50,542 bases of DNA from Prevotella sp. UBA2754 (GTDB lineage Bacteria; Bacteroidota; Bacteroidia; Bacteroidales; Bacteroidaceae): assembly GCA_002353295.1 (NCBI GenBank), contig DEJG01000004.1, positions 1 to 50,542 of the forward strand. Direction: 5' to 3'. The stretch's first letter is position 1, and each line of letters opens with the position of its first letter. Below the pieces are notes generated by a model, which did not search any database, was not told the DNA's origin, and saw only the letters and a program-made list of their open reading frames with translations. This document shows positions 17,652 to 24,982 of this stretch, one piece after another. Both the position numbers and the translations under genes were made by a program.

Positions 17652-17697
17652 AAAAATCGTTCAATGTAACATTTGTATTAGTCATTGAACGATTTTT
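17652..17697 (-). terminator. Long hairpin after PUL regulator 2
   Basis: Arms AAAAATCGTTCAATG (17652-17666) and CATTGAACGATTTTT (17683-17697) form a perfect 15-bp stem with a 16-base loop, starting 1 bp after the stop region of regulator 2. The A/T ends give a T-tail on either strand. The most likely role is the transcription terminator of regulator 2; it shares the GAACGATT core with the element at 9307-9332. Confidence 0.7.
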
Positions 17698-17698
17698 C

Positions 17699-19237
17699 TT
17701 AGCTTTTTCGAGTGTCGCCTGGCAGGGTACCAAACTCTTCCTTGAAACATTTGGTGAAATAGCTGGGGGCAGTGAAGCCTACTTGATAGGCAATCTCACT
17801 GACAGAAAGATCAGTGGTTTGGAGCAATACCTTACTGCGGTTCAGACGACTTAGTCGGATGATATCAACAGGAGTTCGTCCTGTCTGCTGTTTCACCTTG
17901 CGATAGAGTTGTACGCGGCTGACGCCCATTTCGCCAGCCAATTCCTCGACACTGAAATCGCTATTGCCGATATGTTCCTGTACTTTCAAGCGGAGACGTT
18001 CCAAGAAACGGGCATCGGCATCTGCCTCTATCTGTGTTTTCTCCTCTGGGGTGACATCAGTGACTTCGGGTTGAGGTGCGCTTTCCTCAGCAGGAACATT
18101 GACTACCATCGAGAAGGCTTGACGCTCCAGGCGATGGCGACGGCGCATATTGGTGATGGTGATAGCAGCACTGGCTGTAATGATGAGGAGAATGACAGCC
18201 AAGAGAATGGTGAACATGCGGTGCATGTCGAGTTGCTGAAGGTAGGTATCTGCTTTCTCATGCAACTGGTCAAGGTAGGCTGTCTGGCGGAGGGTTTCTT
18301 CGCTCTCTAACAATACAATATTAGCATTGTCGTGGGTGACGAGTGCCGATTTTAGCAGATTCTCTTTTTGATAGGGCTTATCCATCAGAATGTTGAGGGC
18401 CAGGAGTATGAGTTGGTCGCCATGAGTGGGGTAGATGTAACTGGCATCGAGCAGGGAGTCGCGCACCAATTGGATACCTCCGTCTTCACCTGGCAGTCCG
18501 TCGATACCGCAGTAGCGTGGCTTTTTGCCGTTAGCGTTCGGCTGTTGCTTTTTCTGTATAGCCTTGCGTGCTCCCATAGCCATACGGTCGTTTTGTCCGA
18601 AAACAAAATCGATGTTGGTCAGGTCTCCTTGGTATTGCTGAATGGCATCGTAAGCACTTTTTTCTGTCCAGTCGCCCTGCAAGGTGTCAACGAGCTGGAG
18701 TTCAGGATAACGGCTGATGGCCTCCGTAAAACCATTGTGTCGCTCGATGGCAGGGGAAGAACCTTTGAGACCTTTGATTTCAAGGAGACGCCCCTTTCCT
18801 TTTAACTGGTGAGCGATATATTCCCCTATGGTTCGTCCCATTTCGTAATTGTCGGCACCGATGAAGGCCGTGTATTTCTTCGAATTGGTTTTGCGTTCAA
18901 ACACAATGACGGGTATGCCTTTATCATAGGCACGGTCGATGGCTGGCGAAATGGTCTGCACTTGATTAGGAGCTACAATCAGCAAGTCGATACCCGTACT
19001 GATAAGACTGTCAATCTGCTGAACCTGTCGCTCGTCACTGTCGTAGGCAGAGGCAAAGCGAAGTTCTACGTTTTCATGGATATAGGCTCCCATGCGCAAT
19101 TCGGCATTCTGTTTTTCGCGCCAGATGTCGGCAGAACATTGGGAGACGCCAATCACGTATTGTGGCTTTTGCTCATTACAACTGCTTAGAAGTAGCAGTA
19201 GCATGGGAATTAGTAAAGTTTTTAGATGGTGTTTCAT
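17699..19237 (-). CDS. PUL-2 regulator: periplasmic sugar-binding domain, TM helix, AraC DNA-binding domain
   Basis: A 512-residue paralogue of the PUL-1 regulator. Lipoprotein-like signal (LSSC, Cys20), ribose-binding-like sensor (about 27-320; 'YTAFIGADN', 'SSPAIERHNGF', 'GQNDRMAMGARKAI', 'CGIDGLPGE'), one transmembrane helix (about 341-363), an acidic linker (about 380-410), and an AraC-type HTH (about 410-508; 'SRVQLYRKVKQQTGRTP', 'EIAYQVGF', 'YFTKCFKEEFG'). No kinase or receiver domain. At the sugar-contact 'FDR' position of the paralogue it reads 'FERK', so ligand preference may differ. It starts 14 bp after lpxH with no promoter between, so it is likely read through from the sufT-lpxH promoter, which would make it constitutive. 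Confidence 0.87.
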   Translation of the reverse strand: MKHHLKTLLIPMLLLLLSSCNEQKPQYVIGVSQCSADIWREKQNAELRMGAYIHENVELRFASAYDSDERQVQQIDSLISTGIDLLIVAPNQVQTISPAIDRAYDKGIPVIVFERKTNSKKYTAFIGADNYEMGRTIGEYIAHQLKGKGRLLEIKGLKGSSPAIERHNGFTEAISRYPELQLVDTLQGDWTEKSAYDAIQQYQGDLTNIDFVFGQNDRMAMGARKAIQKKQQPNANGKKPRYCGIDGLPGEDGGIQLVRDSLLDASYIYPTHGDQLILLALNILMDKPYQKENLLKSALVTHDNANIVLLESEETLRQTAYLDQLHEKADTYLQQLDMHRMFTILLAVILLIITASAAITITNMRRRHRLERQAFSMVVNVPAEESAPQPEVTDVTPEEKTQIEADADARFLERLRLKVQEHIGNSDFSVEELAGEMGVSRVQLYRKVKQQTGRTPVDIIRLSRLNRSKVLLQTTDLSVSEIAYQVGFTAPSYFTKCFKEEFGTLPGDTRKS

Positions 19238-19251
19238 CTTTTGGGGGATGT

Positions 19252-20016
19252 TTAGGGTTGACTCTCGCCTTCGACGTATTCTTCCAAGAACATGTGTTCT
19301 CCGTCATAGACGGCATAAGTGAACTGACTGATCCAATCACCTAAAATCATCAGACGGACATGCCGTTGCAGGTTGATGTCCAGTTCGATATGGCGATGGC
19401 CGAAAATAAAATAATCTATATTAGGATGGTCCTCGATATATTGTTTGGCAAAAAGCACCAAGTGCTCCTTGTTTTCACCCATATAGGTGGGCTCGTCCGT
19501 CTCTTTATGTTTGATATAGCTATGCTTGGCCCAAGTGAGTCCGAAACTGACACCCCAACGGGGATGGAGGGCAGAGAAGAGCCACTGGCATATCCTGTTG
19601 TGGAAGATGGCACGAATCACCTTGAACGACTTGTTGGGGTCGCCCATCCCGTCGCCATGAGCCAAGAAAAACTCCTTGCCGTAGATTTCAGTGGTCTCGG
19701 GTTGCTTGTGGAGAATAACACCACATTCCTTTTCCAGATATTCGTATGCCCAGATGTCGTGATTGCCCGTGAAATAGTGTACCTCGACCCCCATATCTGT
19801 CAGTTCGGAGATTTTGCCTAAGAAACGGGTGAATCCCTTTGGTACGACATACTTATATTCATACCAGAAATCGAACATGTCGCCAAGCAGGTAGATAGCG
19901 GCAGCTTTCTCCTTGATACTGTCAAGAAAGCGAACCAGCCTACGCTCCTGCATCCGTTGGTGCGGGATGGCCAGCGACCCAAGGTGGGCATCAGAAAGAA
20001 AATAGACGTTCTTCAT
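19252..20016 (-). CDS. lpxH: UDP-2,3-diacylglucosamine diphosphatase (LpxH type)
   Basis: A 254-residue calcineurin-like phosphoesterase. Metal-binding motifs in order are 'SDAHLG' (Asp9, His11), 'GDMFDFW' (Asp46), 'GNHD' (84-87), 'AHGDG' (His120) and 'FGHRH'. These match LpxH, which cleaves UDP-2,3-diacylglucosamine to lipid X and UMP in lipid A synthesis at the inner membrane face. Length fits the family (about 240-260). It starts 3 bp after the SufT-like gene. A different metallophosphoesterase of the same superfamily is possible, but the motif set and Bacteroidetes context favour LpxH. Confidence 0.82.
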   Translation of the reverse strand: MKNVYFLSDAHLGSLAIPHQRMQERRLVRFLDSIKEKAAAIYLLGDMFDFWYEYKYVVPKGFTRFLGKISELTDMGVEVHYFTGNHDIWAYEYLEKECGVILHKQPETTEIYGKEFFLAHGDGMGDPNKSFKVIRAIFHNRICQWLFSALHPRWGVSFGLTWAKHSYIKHKETDEPTYMGENKEHLVLFAKQYIEDHPNIDYFIFGHRHIELDINLQRHVRLMILGDWISQFTYAVYDGEHMFLEEYVEGESQP

Positions 20017-20019
20017 AGG

Positions 20020-20340
20020 TCAGTCCAATCCAAGTTCGACACGTGCCTCTTCTGACATCATACTTTGGTCCCAAGCAGGTTCGAAGACGAGGTTGACATT
20101 GGCACTCTGAATGCCTTCTACCGACTCGACCTTCGTGCGTACATCTTCTAATATAAAGTCGGCAGCAGGACAGTTAGGTGCCGTGAAGGTCATGTCTAAA
20201 TCAACCGTGGCGTCTGCTTGGACATCAATCTTGTAAATCATTCCGAGGTCGTAGATGTTGACAGGAATCTCAGGGTCATACACTGTCTTCAATACATCGA
20301 CAATCCGCTCTTCCAACTTTGTTTTTTCTTCTTGTGTCAT
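20020..20340 (-). CDS. SufT-like DUF59 (MIP18) iron-sulfur assembly protein
   Basis: A 106-residue single-domain DUF59/MIP18-family protein. The typical 'DPEIPVNIYDLGMIY' strand-loop and the 'MTFTAPNCPAADFI' segment with the conserved Cys are present, as is the closing 'VFEPAWDQSMMSEEAR'. Family members (SufT, PaaD-like) help deliver or mature Fe-S clusters. No other suf gene is nearby. First gene of the sufT-lpxH-regulator run, with a promoter box at 20359-20366. Confidence 0.85.
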   Translation of the reverse strand: MTQEEKTKLEERIVDVLKTVYDPEIPVNIYDLGMIYKIDVQADATVDLDMTFTAPNCPAADFILEDVRTKVESVEGIQSANVNLVFEPAWDQSMMSEEARVELGLD

Positions 20341-20358
20341 TCTTTGCTATATTTGCTG

Positions 20359-20366
20359 CAAAGATA
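20359..20366 (-). promoter_or_regulatory. -7 promoter box of the sufT-lpxH operon
   Basis: The minus strand reads TATCTTTG 18 bp upstream of the start codon, giving a leader of only about a dozen bases. No clear -33 TTTG at 20 bp. Confidence 0.6.
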
Positions 20367-20370
20367 CAAA

Positions 20371-20405
20371 ATAATTATGAATTACGAATTACGAATTGCG
20401 ATTTA
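20371..20405. repeat. Five-unit 7-bp tract overlapping the end of the P-type ATPase gene
   Basis: ATAATTA, TGAATTA, CGAATTA, CGAATTG, CGATTTA: five units and 35 bp. The last unit supplies the TAA stop codon of the ATPase gene (20403-20405), so the element lies exactly at a gene end and next to the promoter of the following operon. Confidence 0.65.
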
Positions 20406-22382
20406 TTTAATTTTCAATGCCCGCATCGCATTGAGGACGGCAAGAACGGTGACACCGACGTCGGCAAAGACTGCCAACCACATAGTGGCAATGCCCACAG
20501 CGGCCAATATCAAAACGGCTACTTTCACGCCAATGGCAAACACGACATTCTGACGGGCTATTGCGAGTGTACGACGGGCTACACGAATGGCGAGAGCTAT
20601 CTTAGAAGGTTTGTCGTCCATCAGTACTACATCAGCTGCTTCAATAGCCGCGTCACTACCCAGTCCGCCCATGGCGACACCGACATCGGCACGTGCCAGG
20701 ACGGGAGCATCGTTGATGCCGTCACCGACGAAGAGAGTTGAAAGATGAGAGTTGCGAGTTGCGAGTTGTTCCATGTAGGCGACTTTGTCGGCAGGTAGCA
20801 GTTCTGCATGGTATTCATCCAGTTGGAGCTGTTGGGCTACATGGTCGGCCACTTCCTTGCGGTCGCCAGTGAGCATCACGGTACGCGTTACACCCAACTC
20901 TTTCAGTAGGGTGATAGCCTCGGCGCTATCGTCCTTTATCTTGTCGTTGATCACGATATGTCCAGCATAAATACCGTCAATAGCCACATGAATAATGGTA
21001 CCCACATGATGGCAGTCGTGCCATTTGGCTCCGATGGCATCCATCAGTTTGGTATTACCAACGGCTACCTGCTTCCCCTCTACGGTGGCGCGGATACCTT
21101 GTCCTGCAATTTCCTCAACGTCAGTGATGCGACAACCGTCAGTGGCTTCGTCGGGGAAAGCATCGCGAAGAGCTGCTCCGATGGGATGGGTGGAGAAATG
21201 CTCAACGTGGGCAGCCAGATGCAGCAGTTGGTGCTCGTCGCAACTGTCAGGGTGTACGGCCTCGACGGCAAACTGTCCGTGGGTGAGTGTCCCTGTCTTG
21301 TCAAAAACGACGGTACCGACTTTCGATAGGATATCCATATAGTTGGCACCCTTGATGAGAATGCCAAGACGCGAAGCACCTCCGATACCACCGAAGAAGG
21401 TGAGGGGGACACTGATGACCAATGCACATGGACATGACACCACGAGGAACATCAGCGCTCGATAGAGCCAGACGGGGAAAGAGGTGAGAAGTGAGATGTG
21501 AGAGGTGAGATAGATGAAAAGTGGGGGAACGAGAGCAAGGGCAAGAGCGGCACCTACCACAATGGGCGTATAGATGCGGGCAAAACGGGTAATGAAGGCT
21601 TCGCTCTTTGACTTATGTTTTGTGGCATGCTCTACGAGTTCGATGATTTTCGAGACGGTGCCCTCACCAAAAGTTTTGGTAGTACGTACGCGAATGACTC
21701 CTGAGAGATTGACACATCCAGAGATGACCTCATCGTCCACGGTAATCTCTCGGGGCATACTCTCACCGGTAAGGGCGATGGTGTTCAGTGCCGACGAGCC
21801 CTCAATAACTACGCCGTCCAAAGGTACTTTCTCTCCTGGGCGTATGACAATAGTAGAACCTACTTCCACATGATTAGGATCGACATTCTCTAACTGCCCT
21901 TTCACCTCTACATGTGCTACATCGGGTCGGATGTCCATGAGGTGCGAAATGCTCTCACGGCTCTTGCCTTCGGCATATCCCTCGAAGAGTTCACCAACCT
22001 GGAAAAACAGCATGACGAAGACGGCCTCGGGAAACTGATGTTCGGCACCAGGCAGGAAACCAATACAGAGCGCTCCGATGGTGGCAATAGACATGAGGAA
22101 GTGTTCATCGAAGGCATCGCCATGGGCAATTCCTTCAGCGGCTTCCTTGAGTGTGTCGTGGCCAATGAGGAGATAGGGTACGAGATAGATGAGCAGCAGT
22201 TGCCAGGTTGGAAGTGCGAAACTCTTCTCGATAATAACGGCAATGACTAACAGAACGGCACTGATAATAATCATTGCCAACTGATGTTTCTGCCCTTCGT
22301 GATGATGCTCATGATGATGTTCGTGATGATGTTCGTGAGCACAGCATTCATGATGATGTTCGTGATGATGTTCGTGTGACAT
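20403..22382 (-). CDS. Zinc/cadmium-type P1B ATPase with a His-rich N-terminus
   Basis: A 659-residue heavy-metal efflux ATPase. Residues 1-34 hold 18 His in repeated HEHHH units, a likely metal-binding tail in place of the usual ferredoxin-like domain. Then come transmembrane segments, 'TGES' (205-208), the 'CPC' metal site in TM (317-319), the phosphorylated Asp361 in 'DKTGTLT', the 'HP' locus (399-400), 'GDGINDAP' (553-560) and a late TM Asp641 ('AVFADVGVTVL') typical of Zn/Cd/Pb pumps. It exports divalent metal ions. Two short insert-like stretches are unusual: 'YLTSHISLLTS' (291-301) in the loop before the CPC helix, and 'LATRNSHLSTL' (540-550) just before FVGDGIND; both are coded by 7-bp repeats. 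Two inverted repeats lie upstream (22432-22484). Zn, Cd or Pb cannot be told apart here. Confidence 0.92.
   Translation of the reverse strand: MSHEHHHEHHHECCAHEHHHEHHHEHHHEGQKHQLAMIIISAVLLVIAVIIEKSFALPTWQLLLIYLVPYLLIGHDTLKEAAEGIAHGDAFDEHFLMSIATIGALCIGFLPGAEHQFPEAVFVMLFFQVGELFEGYAEGKSRESISHLMDIRPDVAHVEVKGQLENVDPNHVEVGSTIVIRPGEKVPLDGVVIEGSSALNTIALTGESMPREITVDDEVISGCVNLSGVIRVRTTKTFGEGTVSKIIELVEHATKHKSKSEAFITRFARIYTPIVVGAALALALVPPLFIYLTSHISLLTSFPVWLYRALMFLVVSCPCALVISVPLTFFGGIGGASRLGILIKGANYMDILSKVGTVVFDKTGTLTHGQFAVEAVHPDSCDEHQLLHLAAHVEHFSTHPIGAALRDAFPDEATDGCRITDVEEIAGQGIRATVEGKQVAVGNTKLMDAIGAKWHDCHHVGTIIHVAIDGIYAGHIVINDKIKDDSAEAITLLKELGVTRTVMLTGDRKEVADHVAQQLQLDEYHAELLPADKVAYMEQLATRNSHLSTLFVGDGINDAPVLARADVGVAMGGLGSDAAIEAADVVLMDDKPSKIALAIRVARRTLAIARQNVVFAIGVKVAVLILAAVGIATMWLAVFADVGVTVLAVLNAMRALKIK
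20733..20767. repeat. In-frame 7-bp tract A in the P-type ATPase gene
   Basis: The plus strand reads GAGAGTT, GAAAGAT, GAGAGTT, GCGAGTT, GCGAGTT (five units, 35 bp). The coding strand is the complement and gives 'LATRNSHLSTL' between the nucleotide-domain lysine segment and FVGDGIND. Homologues commonly have a short unrelated stretch here, so it sits in a tolerant loop. Confidence 0.75.
21481..21515. repeat. In-frame 7-bp tract B in the P-type ATPase gene
   Basis: The plus strand reads GAGGTGA, GAAGTGA, GATGTGA, GAGGTGA, GATAGAT (five units, 35 bp). The complement encodes 'YLTSHISLLTS' in the short loop between the two transmembrane helices ahead of the CPC motif. Confidence 0.7.
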
Positions 22383-22411
22383 ACCTTTTCAATTTTATTG
22401 TTTTCTGACTG

Positions 22412-22419
22412 CAAAGGTA
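22412..22419 (-). promoter_or_regulatory. -7 promoter box of the P-type ATPase gene
   Basis: The minus strand reads TACCTTTG 29 bp upstream of the start. The two inverted repeats lie directly upstream, 13 bp and 51 bp from this box. Confidence 0.6.
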
Positions 22420-22431
22420 TGGAAAGAGTTT

Positions 22432-22484
22432 CGCAACTGGGTTGCAAACAAGAAAAAAGTGACGATTTCTGCAACTGGATTGCA
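22432..22484. promoter_or_regulatory. Pair of TGCAACTGGRTTGCA inverted repeats (metalloregulator site candidate)
   Basis: CGCAACTGGGTTGCA (22432-22446) and TGCAACTGGATTGCA (22470-22484) are two near-identical 15-bp boxes with self-complementary arms (GCAAC/GTTGC; TGCAA/TTGCA) spaced 38 bp centre to centre. They lie between radC and the promoter of the zinc-type ATPase. The box size and symmetry are like those of Fur/Zur-family operators. The regulator is not in this window. Confidence 0.6.
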
Positions 22485-22491
22485 AAAGCTG

Positions 22492-23178
22492 TTACAGACG
22501 TCCGTTCTCTTTGTAGCTGTAGTAAGCACCATCAGTCACGATGACATGATCGAGAAAATGAATGCGCATGGTGTCGCAGGCACGTTTGATATGCATGGTG
22601 ATGTCGTTGTCCTGCGAACTGGGACGCAGACTGCCTGATGGATGGTTATGGCAGACGGCCAGAATCGTTGCATTAGCCAGTACGGCCTCCTTGATGATAA
22701 TCCTGACATCAACAGAAACCTCCGTGATGCCGCCATGGGAAATGCGCATTTTCTTAATGAGTCGGTAGTTCTGATTCATAAGCAGAATCCAGAACTCTTC
22801 GATATCCAAATCCTGCATTACCGGGTGCATGTTATTGTAGATGCGGGTAGCTGTACCACAGTCAGGACGCTCTTCGGGTGACTCCATCTGCCGACGCTTG
22901 CCTAATTCGCTTGCTGCTAGGATGGTGATAGCTTTAGCCTCGCCGATGCCATTATAATCGCATAATTGGTGGATAGACATCTTTCCCAATGTGTTGAGAT
23001 TGTTGTTGCAGTCGTTGAGAATGTGTTTCATTAAGTCGACAGCACTCTCCTTCGTGGAGCCGGAACCAATCAGAATTGCCAATAGTTCGGCATTCGATAG
23101 TGCTTCGGCACCTAAACGCATGAGTTTTTCACGAGGGCGATCTTCCTCTGCCCAATGGTTGATAGTAAGTTTGTCCAT
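22492..23178 (-). CDS. radC: RadC family JAB-domain protein
   Basis: A 228-residue protein with an N-terminal helix-hairpin-helix-like UPF0758 domain ('RPREKLMRLGAEALSNAELLAILIGSG') and a C-terminal JAB/MPN metalloprotease-like domain with the signature 'CHNHPSG' and the downstream Asp in 'SSQDNDITMHI'. Full family length. The historic link to DNA repair is doubtful; the biochemical role is unsettled. It starts 2 bp after the glycosyltransferase stop and is likely co-transcribed with it and efp. Confidence 0.93.
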   Translation of the reverse strand: MDKLTINHWAEEDRPREKLMRLGAEALSNAELLAILIGSGSTKESAVDLMKHILNDCNNNLNTLGKMSIHQLCDYNGIGEAKAITILAASELGKRRQMESPEERPDCGTATRIYNNMHPVMQDLDIEEFWILLMNQNYRLIKKMRISHGGITEVSVDVRIIIKEAVLANATILAVCHNHPSGSLRPSSQDNDITMHIKRACDTMRIHFLDHVIVTDGAYYSYKENGRL

Positions 23179-23180
23179 TA

Positions 23181-24224
23181 TTATTTATAGAAATTCTTCT
23201 CGAAAGCTGTGAACTCATCCTTTTTCATTACACAGCGTTTCCACCAGCTCTCTATAAAGCCAAGACCATAGCCCATCAGTTGGACAAAGGCAGCAGGGAT
23301 ACTGAGCAATCCCACCTTCAGACTCTTGTTCCGAATAGATGAGTCGATGAGTATGATGAGACTATAGAGGATGATGGGCAACCAAGGGACTGCACAAAGC
23401 CAGAACCAACGGTGTACATCGTCGTAATGCATCAAGACACGTCCAATGGCTGAAATCAGGATTAATCCTATCACTCCCACCGTAAAAACGGTAGGCAGCA
23501 GGTGAACGAGTTTCATCGTGCCTGGATGGCGCTTCTCGAGATTGATACGGGCTATACCACTATTATATACCTGTCGGAAGAACTTTCGGAAATCGGTACG
23601 ACGCTTGTGCCATACCCATGCGTCAGGAAATAATTGAGGCTGGTAGCCTGCTTCTACGATGCGATAGCTGAAATCAATATCCTCACCAAAGCGCATCTTT
23701 GAGAATCCACCTAACTGGAGATAGACATCACGGCGGATACCCATATTAAAAGAACGGGGGTAGAACTTGTCGAGTTTCTTCTTACCACCGCGAATGCCGC
23801 CAGTAGTGAAGAAAGAGGTCATCGAATAGCTGATTGCCTTCTGGACGGGTGTGAACGATGGATGGGATGCATCAGGACCGCCAAAGGCAGCGAGTTGCGA
23901 GTTGCGAGTTGCGAGTTGCGAGTTGATATTTTCTAAATACCCTTCAGGTACGACTACGTCCGAGTCAAGGATGATGACGTAATCGCCATGAGCGCGCTCA
24001 ACCCCATAGTTGCGACTTTTTCCAGGACCGCTGTTGTCCTTATAGTAATAATGTAAATCAAGGATGCCTGCGTATTTGTCGCAAACATCCTTGCATGGTT
24101 TCTTCGAACCGTCCTCAACAATCACCACCTCAAAGTCTTTCAGTGTTTGAGAACAAAGGCTCTCAAGCAACTCGTCCACTTCGTCAGGGCGATTGAAAAC
24201 TGGAACGATAATCGAATACTTCAA
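23181..24224 (-). CDS. Family 2 glycosyltransferase, membrane-bound
   Basis: A 347-residue GT2 enzyme. The GT-A domain shows 'SIIVPVFNRPDEV', the Asp-Gly of 'VEDGS' (38-39) and the metal-binding 'DSD' (87-89), followed by 'GGPDASHPSFTPVQKAI' and the acceptor-side 'FGEDIDFSYRI'. The C-terminal ~120 residues contain three or four hydrophobic membrane segments. Probably adds a sugar to a lipid-linked or surface glycan; sugar and acceptor unknown. Residues 101-112 (NSQLATRNSQLA) are encoded by five perfect copies of a 7-bp repeat, so a change of one unit would shift the frame. Third position in the efp-GT-radC group; starts 15 bp after efp. Confidence 0.87.
   Translation of the reverse strand: MKYSIIVPVFNRPDEVDELLESLCSQTLKDFEVVIVEDGSKKPCKDVCDKYAGILDLHYYYKDNSGPGKSRNYGVERAHGDYVIILDSDVVVPEGYLENINSQLATRNSQLAAFGGPDASHPSFTPVQKAISYSMTSFFTTGGIRGGKKKLDKFYPRSFNMGIRRDVYLQLGGFSKMRFGEDIDFSYRIVEAGYQPQLFPDAWVWHKRRTDFRKFFRQVYNSGIARINLEKRHPGTMKLVHLLPTVFTVGVIGLILISAIGRVLMHYDDVHRWFWLCAVPWLPIILYSLIILIDSSIRNKSLKVGLLSIPAAFVQLMGYGLGFIESWWKRCVMKKDEFTAFEKNFYK
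23891..23925. repeat. Five perfect 7-bp repeats inside the glycosyltransferase gene
   Basis: CGAGTTG occurs five times without a mismatch (35 bp). On the coding strand it encodes the heptapeptide NSQLATR in a rotating frame. Because 7 is not a multiple of 3, gain or loss of one or two units would shift the reading frame. Confidence 0.9.
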
Positions 24225-24239
24225 TTTCTCAAATTCAGA

Positions 24240-24806
24240 TTACTCCTTCACACGGTTCAGATAGCTGCCGTCACGAGTATCAACCTGAATAAGGTCGCCT
24301 TCGTTGATGAAGAGAGGAACACGTACCTCAACGCCAGTCTCCAATGTGGCAGGCTTCGTAGCGTTGGTGGCTGTATCACCCTTGATGCCTGGCTCAGAGT
24401 GAGTAACACGGAGGTTGGTCTTTACAGGCATTTCAGCATAGAGCACAGTGCCGTCGGTGGTGTCGCTAACTACAGACACAACATCGCCTTCCTTCATATA
24501 CTCATGACCAATCACGAGGTCGTTAGCGATAGGAATCTGCTCAAAGGTCTCTTGATTCATAAAGATACGACCTTCCTGGTCCTCATAGAGATACTGATAA
24601 TCACGGTGTTCGATGACAACATCTTCCAGTTTTTCACCAATGTTGTAACGACGCTCCAATACACGACCGTCTGTAACATTCTTCAACTTGATGTTCATGA
24701 TGGTGTTGCCCTTACCTGGCTTACGATGTTGGAAATCGATGCAAACCCAAATAGCACCATCCATACGGATAGCGGTTCCTTTCTTAATGTCTTGTGAATT
24801 AATCAT
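24240..24806 (-). CDS. efp: Translation elongation factor P
   Basis: A 188-residue EF-P: KOW-like N-terminal domain with the tip loop 'KPGKGNT' (Lys in the position modified in many bacteria), then two OB-fold domains ('IFMNQETFEQIPI', 'VEVRVPLFINEGDLIQVDTRDGSYLNRVKE'). It relieves ribosome stalling at polyproline stretches. Length and all three domains are complete. First gene of the efp-GT-radC run; promoter box at 24849-24856. Confidence 0.96.
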   Translation of the reverse strand: MINSQDIKKGTAIRMDGAIWVCIDFQHRKPGKGNTIMNIKLKNVTDGRVLERRYNIGEKLEDVVIEHRDYQYLYEDQEGRIFMNQETFEQIPIANDLVIGHEYMKEGDVVSVVSDTTDGTVLYAEMPVKTNLRVTHSEPGIKGDTATNATKPATLETGVEVRVPLFINEGDLIQVDTRDGSYLNRVKE

Positions 24807-24848
24807 ATAAAATAGCTATTTTGATATATTATTATCGTTTTGCGGGTG

Positions 24849-24856
24849 CAAAGGTA
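24849..24856 (-). promoter_or_regulatory. -7 promoter box of efp
   Basis: The minus strand reads TACCTTTG 42 bp upstream of the efp start. Upstream on this strand lies an AT-rich, 7-bp periodic tract. Confidence 0.6.
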
Positions 24857-24864
24857 CAAAAAAA

Positions 24865-24899
24865 ATGAGAAATTAGAAATGATAAATGAGAAATTTACA
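24865..24899. repeat. Five-unit 7-bp tract in the efp-rpmH divergent gap
   Basis: ATGAGAA, ATTAGAA, ATGATAA, ATGAGAA, ATTTACA: five units and 35 bp, located between the efp and rpmH promoters. It belongs to the window-wide heptamer family. Confidence 0.55.
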
Positions 24900-24906
24900 T
24901 AAAAAA

Positions 24907-24938
24907 CTTGCGTATTTCGAAATTTATGCGTAATTTTG
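24907..24938 (+). promoter_or_regulatory. Promoter of rpmH
   Basis: CTTG at -33 (24907-24910), a 20-bp spacer and TAATTTTG (24931-24938) make a strong Bacteroidetes promoter 44 bp upstream of the rpmH start. Confidence 0.75.
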
Positions 24939-24982
24939 CACCCCGATTCATGGAATAATAACAATAAAAAAAGATAAAAACA

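Noticed and set aside
22381..22420. ATACCTTT...AAAGGTAT inverted repeat around the P-type ATPase start
   Set aside because: One arm is the promoter -7 box itself and is not transcribed, so no RNA hairpin can form; the match is explained by the TACCTTTG box and chance.
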